From Bacteroidota bacterium (GTDB lineage Bacteria; Bacteroidota; Bacteroidia; Bacteroidales; F082), in NCBI GenBank assembly GCA_024280235.1, contig JAJRQN010000061.1, forward strand, positions 1 to 45,581: a stretch of DNA of 45,581 nucleotides. Direction: 5' to 3'. Position 1 is the first letter of the stretch; every line of letters starts with the position of its first letter. This document shows positions 41,398 through 45,581 of this stretch, in pieces. The notes beneath the pieces were generated by a model. That model searched no databases. It was not told the origin of the DNA and saw nothing but the letters and a program-made list of their open reading frames with translations. The position numbers and the translations under genes are program-made.

Positions 41398-42405
41398 ATG
41401 AAAAAGTTCAATTTTTACTCTGTTTTCTTCCTGCTCTTCCTCTCGTCCGTGCTGTTTTCATGTCGGCATAGCGAACGGAAAGCGCTTGTTATTCCACAAA
41501 ATAAATTACCTAAAGTTAAGTTGGAAATTCATCGCTATGGAAAAGCGCTTTTCCATCTTAATTTGAAAAATTTCAAAACAGGCTTAAAAAAAATCCAGCC
41601 GGAATTTCTTCCCTTTCTGAATGCTGACCTTAACGATACAGCGCACGTAAACCAGCTTTATCGCTATGTTACCGATACGCAAATTTTATATGTGTATCGT
41701 AAAACCATGAAAGTTTTTCCGCAGCTGACAACAGAACAGCAGCGTCTGCAATCAGCCTTTGCGCATCTGAAATATTATTATCCCGCCTATTTGTTGCCCA
41801 AAGTTTATTCGTATATTTCCGATATGTACTACGAGCAGCCGGTTATGAAAAATCAGCATGCGCTTGTTATTGCATTAGATGACTACCTTGGTGAAAAATT
41901 TCCGCTCTATATTGATTTGAATATTCCACAATACCATCGCCGTTGCATGACAAAAGAGAACATGGTTGTTGATGTTGTAAGAACACTTTACCGGAATGAT
42001 TTTCAGCAGAAGTTTCTTCCGAAAACATTGTTAGATAATATGTTGGAAGCCGGTCAGGAATTATATTTTTTGGATGCCATGCTGCCGGATGTTTCCGATA
42101 CATTAAAAATTTGCTATACCGGAAAGCAACTGCAATGGATGGAAAAAAATAAAAAAGAGGTATGGGCGGTCATGGTAAAAAACCGGTTTTTGTATTCAAC
42201 CAATTATATGCTCATCAACAAAATGACGCAGCCCGGGCCGTTCAGCGATGGGTTTTCGCACGCTTCCCCACCGGCTATGGCAAGATGGTTTGGCTGGCAA
42301 ATGGTACGTAAATACATGCAGAAACATCCGAAAATGACACTTCAGAAGCTCTTAAAAATGAAAGATTCACAGACTCTTCTCCAGGATTCGGGTTATAAAC
42401 CCTGA
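41398..42405 (+). CDS. gldB: GldB-like lipoprotein
   Basis: The 335-aa protein begins with a lipoprotein signal (FLLFLSSVLFSC, lipobox LFSC with Cys22). It matches the GldB family described for gliding and type IX secretion in Flavobacterium. Conserved stretches include HRYGKALFHLNL, HLKYYYPAYLLPKVYSYISDMYYEQPV, ALDDYLGEKFPLY, DVVRTLYRNDFQ and SPPAMARWFGWQMVRKYMQKHP. Family members occur in many non-gliding Bacteroidota, so motility is not implied. Its 3' end overlaps the convergent glyS gene by 13 bp. Confidence 0.88.
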   Translation: MKKFNFYSVFFLLFLSSVLFSCRHSERKALVIPQNKLPKVKLEIHRYGKALFHLNLKNFKTGLKKIQPEFLPFLNADLNDTAHVNQLYRYVTDTQILYVYRKTMKVFPQLTTEQQRLQSAFAHLKYYYPAYLLPKVYSYISDMYYEQPVMKNQHALVIALDDYLGEKFPLYIDLNIPQYHRRCMTKENMVVDVVRTLYRNDFQQKFLPKTLLDNMLEAGQELYFLDAMLPDVSDTLKICYTGKQLQWMEKNKKEVWAVMVKNRFLYSTNYMLINKMTQPGPFSDGFSHASPPAMARWFGWQMVRKYMQKHPKMTLQKLLKMKDSQTLLQDSGYKP

Positions 42406-43928
42406 GTTTTCATAACAAGGCTTTTGGCCACAATTCCTGATATTTTATCCATTGGTATCCGCTCCTGTTTCATGCTGTCGCGTTCGCGAAGGGTAACTGT
42501 ATTGTCTTCTAATGTTTGGTGGTCAACAGTGATACAAAAAGGTGTTCCGATGGCATCGTGGCGGCGGTAGCGTTTTCCAATGGTGTCTTTTTCCTCATAA
42601 AAACACATGAAATCATTTTTTATACTGTCCATGATATTCCGTGCTTTCTCCGGTAAACCGTCTTTTTTTGTCAGTGGGAAAACCGCAATTTTATAAGGAG
42701 CCAAAAATGGGGGTAATTTCATTACCACACGTTGGGTTCCGCCTTCCAAATCTTCTTCGGTATAGGCATTGCTGAGGATCGCAAGAAACATTCTGTCGAG
42801 GCCGATAGAAGTTTCAACGACATATGGCACATAACTTTCATTGATTTCCGAATCGAAATAACGCAGCTTTCTGCCGGAGAATTTTTCATGAGCACTCAGG
42901 TCGAAATCGGTACGCGAATGAATTCCTTCCAATTCCTTAAAGCCCATAGGGAAGTCAAATTCGATATCCGCAGCAGCATTAGCATAATGTGCCAGCTTAT
43001 CATGGTCGTGGAAACGAAATTTTTCTGCCGGAATACCCATGGAGACATGCCATTTCATACGTTCGGCTTTCCAGAATTTATACCACTCCATTTCGGTGCC
43101 GGGCCGAACAAAAAACTGCATTTCCATTTGTTCAAACCCACGCATGCGGAAGATAAACTGCCGGGCTACAATTTCATTGCGGAAAGCTTTTCCGGTCTGA
43201 GCAATGCCAAACGGGATTTTCATCCGGGAGGGTTTCTGCACATTCAGATAATTCACGAAAATGCCCTGGGCTGTTTCCGGACGCAGATAAATGTCGGAAG
43301 CACCATCTGCCGTAGAACCCATTTGTGTGGAAAACATCAGGTTAAATTGCCGAACTTCCGTCCAGTTTTTAGAACCGGAAACAGGATCGGCAATACCGAG
43401 ATCTTCAATGAGTTGCTTGATGGCGGCCATGTCCGAACGGTCCATGGCAGGATATAGCCGGCTTTTAATCTCTTCAATCTTTTTCTCGTTGGCCACTACC
43501 CGCGGATTGGTTTCCAAAAACTGTTTTTCATCAAAATTATCGCCAAAACGTTTCCGGGCTTTTACTACTTCTTTGTTGATTTTTGCTTCAATTTTAGCTA
43601 AATAATCTTCCACCAGTACATCGGCACGGTAACGTTTTTTGGAATCTTTGTTGTCAATCAACGGGTCGCTGAAAGCATCCACATGTCCCGAAGCCTTCCA
43701 AATGGTAGGATGCATAAAGATGGCAGCATCAAGGCCGACAATGTTTTCGTGCATTTGCACCATGGCTTTCCACCAGTAATCACGAATATTCTTTTTTAGT
43801 TCCACGCCATTCGGGCCGTAATCGTAAACGGCACTTAGCCCGTCATAGATATCACTCGAAGGGAAAACAAATCCATACTCTTTTGCGTGGGCAATAATTT
43901 TCTTTAGTAAATCTTCTTGTTGTGCCAT
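42393..43928 (-). CDS. glyS: Glycine--tRNA ligase (dimeric type)
   Basis: This class II synthetase charges tRNA-Gly. The 511-aa protein is the alpha2 form. Motifs include the start KKIIAHAKEYGFVFPSSDIYDGLSAVYDYGPNGVELKKNI, motif 2 in PFGIAQTGKAFRNEIVARQFIFRMRGFEQMEMQFFV, motif 3 in VVETSIGLDRMFLAILSNAY, and the C-terminal anticodon-binding domain from APYKIAVFPL. It overlaps gldB tail to tail by 13 bp and lies 42 bp after a small zinc-ribbon gene. Confidence 0.96.
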   Translation of the reverse strand: MAQQEDLLKKIIAHAKEYGFVFPSSDIYDGLSAVYDYGPNGVELKKNIRDYWWKAMVQMHENIVGLDAAIFMHPTIWKASGHVDAFSDPLIDNKDSKKRYRADVLVEDYLAKIEAKINKEVVKARKRFGDNFDEKQFLETNPRVVANEKKIEEIKSRLYPAMDRSDMAAIKQLIEDLGIADPVSGSKNWTEVRQFNLMFSTQMGSTADGASDIYLRPETAQGIFVNYLNVQKPSRMKIPFGIAQTGKAFRNEIVARQFIFRMRGFEQMEMQFFVRPGTEMEWYKFWKAERMKWHVSMGIPAEKFRFHDHDKLAHYANAAADIEFDFPMGFKELEGIHSRTDFDLSAHEKFSGRKLRYFDSEINESYVPYVVETSIGLDRMFLAILSNAYTEEDLEGGTQRVVMKLPPFLAPYKIAVFPLTKKDGLPEKARNIMDSIKNDFMCFYEEKDTIGKRYRRHDAIGTPFCITVDHQTLEDNTVTLRERDSMKQERIPMDKISGIVAKSLVMKTQGL

Positions 43929-43970
43929 AATAGCATATTATAATTTTATGAAACAGAGGTGATTAAAAAG

Positions 43971-44180
43971 TTAATTTGTAAAAAAGTCAACAATATTTCC
44001 GAAGGCGCTGGTACGCCGTTTGTAAAGCTCGCTATAACCACAATGGGTACAGGAAATAACGGTAAATTTTTTATTTTGTACGTCGAAAATCTTGGCAAGA
44101 AAACTACCGGTGGTACGAATTTCGTCCACTTCGTATTGCTTATTCCCGCACTTCGGACAGACATATTCCCGTTTTTCCAT
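43971..44180 (-). CDS. Small zinc-ribbon protein
   Basis: The 69-aa protein has C-x2-C at VCPKCGNKQYEVDEIRTTG and C-x2-C at SCTHCGYSELYKRR, the four ligands of a zinc ribbon of the nucleic-acid-binding zinc_ribbon family. The spacer FLAKIFDVQNKKFTVI fits that family. The role is unknown. It precedes glyS on the same strand and could be cotranscribed. Confidence 0.82.
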   Translation of the reverse strand: MEKREYVCPKCGNKQYEVDEIRTTGSFLAKIFDVQNKKFTVISCTHCGYSELYKRRTSAFGNIVDFFTN

Positions 44181-44300
44181 GATGTTGAATTTTAAGTGTG
44201 CAAAATTACAAATATTCAGCGATAGTCAGGCGTAAGCCGAAATAATCTTATCTTTACCTGAGAGAACTTTCCGGGGGTCAGCAACTGCTAAAAAACAGAG

Positions 44301-45389
44301 CTACTTATTATTGAAAATTTTGGTCTGACGCTGAATCGATTCTTTGTGTATAAGATTTAAAAGCCTTTTCAGAAACTGTTCATCCAGCCCAAGATGGGTA
44401 CCAATGGAAAGCCTGTCGGTGATAATGCCTGCCCAGCGTTTCATTTGCAGGATGGTGATGTTGTTGTCGCGTTTGTAATCACCAATTTCATCAATAATTT
44501 CCAGTCTTTTGGCAAGAATCTGGAGCAACTCTCCATCCAATTTGTCAATTTCTGTGCGCAGGGCTTCGAGACGGTTTTCAAAATCCGGGTTTCCTGTTCG
44601 TTTTCTTAAAATCAGGTTTTTTAATAGCAGTTTCAGTGTTTCCGGCGTAATCTGTTGTGCAGCATCGGTGAGAGCTGTTTCCGGATTTTCGTGGACTTCG
44701 AGCATGAGGCCATCCATTTCAAGGTCAACAGCCTTTTGAGAAATTTCCTGCAATAAATCACTTCGTCCGCAAATATGGCTTGGGTCAACGATAATGGGAA
44801 GCTGTGGGGCAAGACGTTTCAGCTCGATAGGAATTTCCCACATGGGTGCATTTCGGAAAGGTGATTTCTCGAAATAATGAAAGCCGCGATGGATAGCGAG
44901 TAGTTGTCTGATACCGGCATTATTTATTCGCTCCAGTGCGCCAATCCACAGTTTTATATCGGGGATAATAGGGTTTTTTACCATCACGGTTATCGGAACC
45001 CCTTTCATGGCTTCGGCCAGCTCCTGTACTACAAACGGGTTTACCACCGTGCGTGCACCTAGCCAGAGAATATCTATTCCGTGTTTCAGCGCAAGCTCCA
45101 CATGATCGGGACGGGCTACTTCAACGGTAGTTAGCAAACCGGTTTCTGCTTTTACTTTTTCCAGCCAAAGCAAACCCTTTTCACCCACCCCTTCAAACGA
45201 ACCCGGTCGGGTACGTGGCTTCCACAATCCCGAACGAAAAACTTTTACTTCGGGTATCTCGGCAAGTTGCCGGGCTGTCCTCAAGACCTGTTCTTCACTT
45301 TCGGCACTACAAGGCCCGGCAATGATAAGCGGAAATTTCTTCGTGTTCCAAAAAGCACCGGGAATAGCTATATCCATGTTTGTACTCAC
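44301..45389 (-). CDS. Bifunctional DAHP synthase / chorismate mutase
   Basis: The 362-aa fusion joins the first step of the shikimate pathway (condensing phosphoenolpyruvate and erythrose-4-phosphate) to chorismate mutase, which makes prephenate for Phe and Tyr. Residues 15-265 are the KDO8P-type DAHP synthase: LIIAGPCSAESEEQV, FRSGLWKPRTRPGSFEG, DILWLGARTVVNPF, MVKNPIIPDIKLWIGALERI and IVDPSHICGR. Residues 280-355 are the AroQ-type mutase (LEALRTEIDKLDGELLQILAKRLEIIDEIGDYK). The mutase half may also act as an allosteric sensor. The fusion is usual for Bacteroidota. It is isolated from other aro genes here. Confidence 0.94.
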   Translation of the reverse strand: MSTNMDIAIPGAFWNTKKFPLIIAGPCSAESEEQVLRTARQLAEIPEVKVFRSGLWKPRTRPGSFEGVGEKGLLWLEKVKAETGLLTTVEVARPDHVELALKHGIDILWLGARTVVNPFVVQELAEAMKGVPITVMVKNPIIPDIKLWIGALERINNAGIRQLLAIHRGFHYFEKSPFRNAPMWEIPIELKRLAPQLPIIVDPSHICGRSDLLQEISQKAVDLEMDGLMLEVHENPETALTDAAQQITPETLKLLLKNLILRKRTGNPDFENRLEALRTEIDKLDGELLQILAKRLEIIDEIGDYKRDNNITILQMKRWAGIITDRLSIGTHLGLDEQFLKRLLNLIHKESIQRQTKIFNNK

Positions 45390-45457
45390 ACTGCAAAAAT
45401 AAACATTTGGTAAATGGAAAAACAGGGAACCTGCCGACTAACCAGGGCTATCGCTTA

Positions 45458-45581
45458 CTAAATTTTCAAAACGGCTTCTCTGTAGAGATCATCAATAGCA
45501 GATATTTTCATCTTAGCTTTCTTGCTTTTCTTTATTGAGTCTTCTAATCGAATCATATTCAACGCTATTCGTCTGATTACA
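45458..45581 (-). CDS. Partial transposase (ISAs1-like), C-terminal end
   Basis: A frame entering from the right edge encodes 40 residues and stops at 45458. It reads VIRRIALNMIRLEDSIKKSK followed by KAKMKISAIDDLYREAVLKI. This strongly resembles the C-terminal end of ISAs1-type DDE transposases (IALN..., KAK.K.A..DD..R...L). The rest of the gene lies outside the window. No inverted repeat end can be confirmed in the 68 bp before the DAHP synthase gene. Confidence 0.6.
   Translation of the reverse strand, partial: VIRRIALNMIRLEDSIKKSKKAKMKISAIDDLYREAVLKI

Noticed and set aside
1-45581. CRISPR array, rRNA or tRNA genes
   Set aside because: No regularly spaced direct repeats were seen, and no cloverleaf or rRNA-like sequence was recognised by reading; a tRNAscan or Infernal run would be needed to exclude small RNAs.

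Overview
The window looks like a chromosome segment of a free-living anaerobic or facultative member of the Bacteroidota, probably Bacteroidales/Marinilabiliales-like. The evidence is a GldB-type lipoprotein, a PorT-family outer-membrane barrel, a GH3/serine-hydrolase fusion, a DAHP synthase/chorismate mutase fusion, weak Shine-Dalgarno signals, and a TTTG-N20-TATTTTTG promoter typical of the phylum. No rRNA, tRNA or CRISPR array was recognised.

Layout. 1-4019: a non-coding, repeat-rich start, a winged-helix regulator, a four-helix-bundle (S23-like) protein, dprA, an unknown membrane protein and a 158-bp MITE with perfect inverted ends. 4020-7419: an exported C69 peptidase and a sugar porter. 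7548-19404 (minus strand): the centrepiece, a 13-14 gene operon for a modular respiratory complex. Read in transcription order it is DHOD-like flavoprotein, Mrp-like A, B, C, D, an E-F fusion, G, H, H' (broken by an in-frame TAG), then the NuoH, B, C and D relatives, and last a dicluster ferredoxin fused to a GltD/NfnB-type NAD(P)-FAD module. This is the archaeal Mbx/Mbs gene order (A B C D F G H H' M J K L N). The large subunit lacks the four NiFe cysteines but keeps three that could hold a site-differentiated Fe-S cluster. I infer an ion-pumping ferredoxin/NAD(P)H- or sulfur-linked reductase, neither a hydrogenase nor complex I.

19796-28490: HdeD-like protein, a membrane-anchored AlbA_2/Schlafen-type protein with an extracytoplasmic sensor region, an S9 peptidase, and a peptidoglycan-recycling pair (murQ plus the GH3/serine-hydrolase fusion). 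28614-32401: a small basic protein, an orphan cysD, a LysE exporter and a GH3-type acyl-acid amido synthetase. 32650-34366: divergent oxyR and 1-Cys peroxiredoxin with an OxyR-like palindrome between them. 34595-45389: housekeeping genes (trpS, fabD, BI-1, folE, PTPS, mlaF/mlaE, glyS, DAHPS-CM), a small zinc protein, an OM barrel and a GldB-like lipoprotein. The right edge cuts a transposase that looks like the ISAs1 family.

The most noteworthy items are the Mbx/Mbs-like complex with a built-in NAD(P)H module, the in-frame amber codon in its H' antiporter subunit, cysteine and lysine changes in its J and H subunits, the sensor-AlbA_2 protein, and several families of palindromic intergenic repeats.
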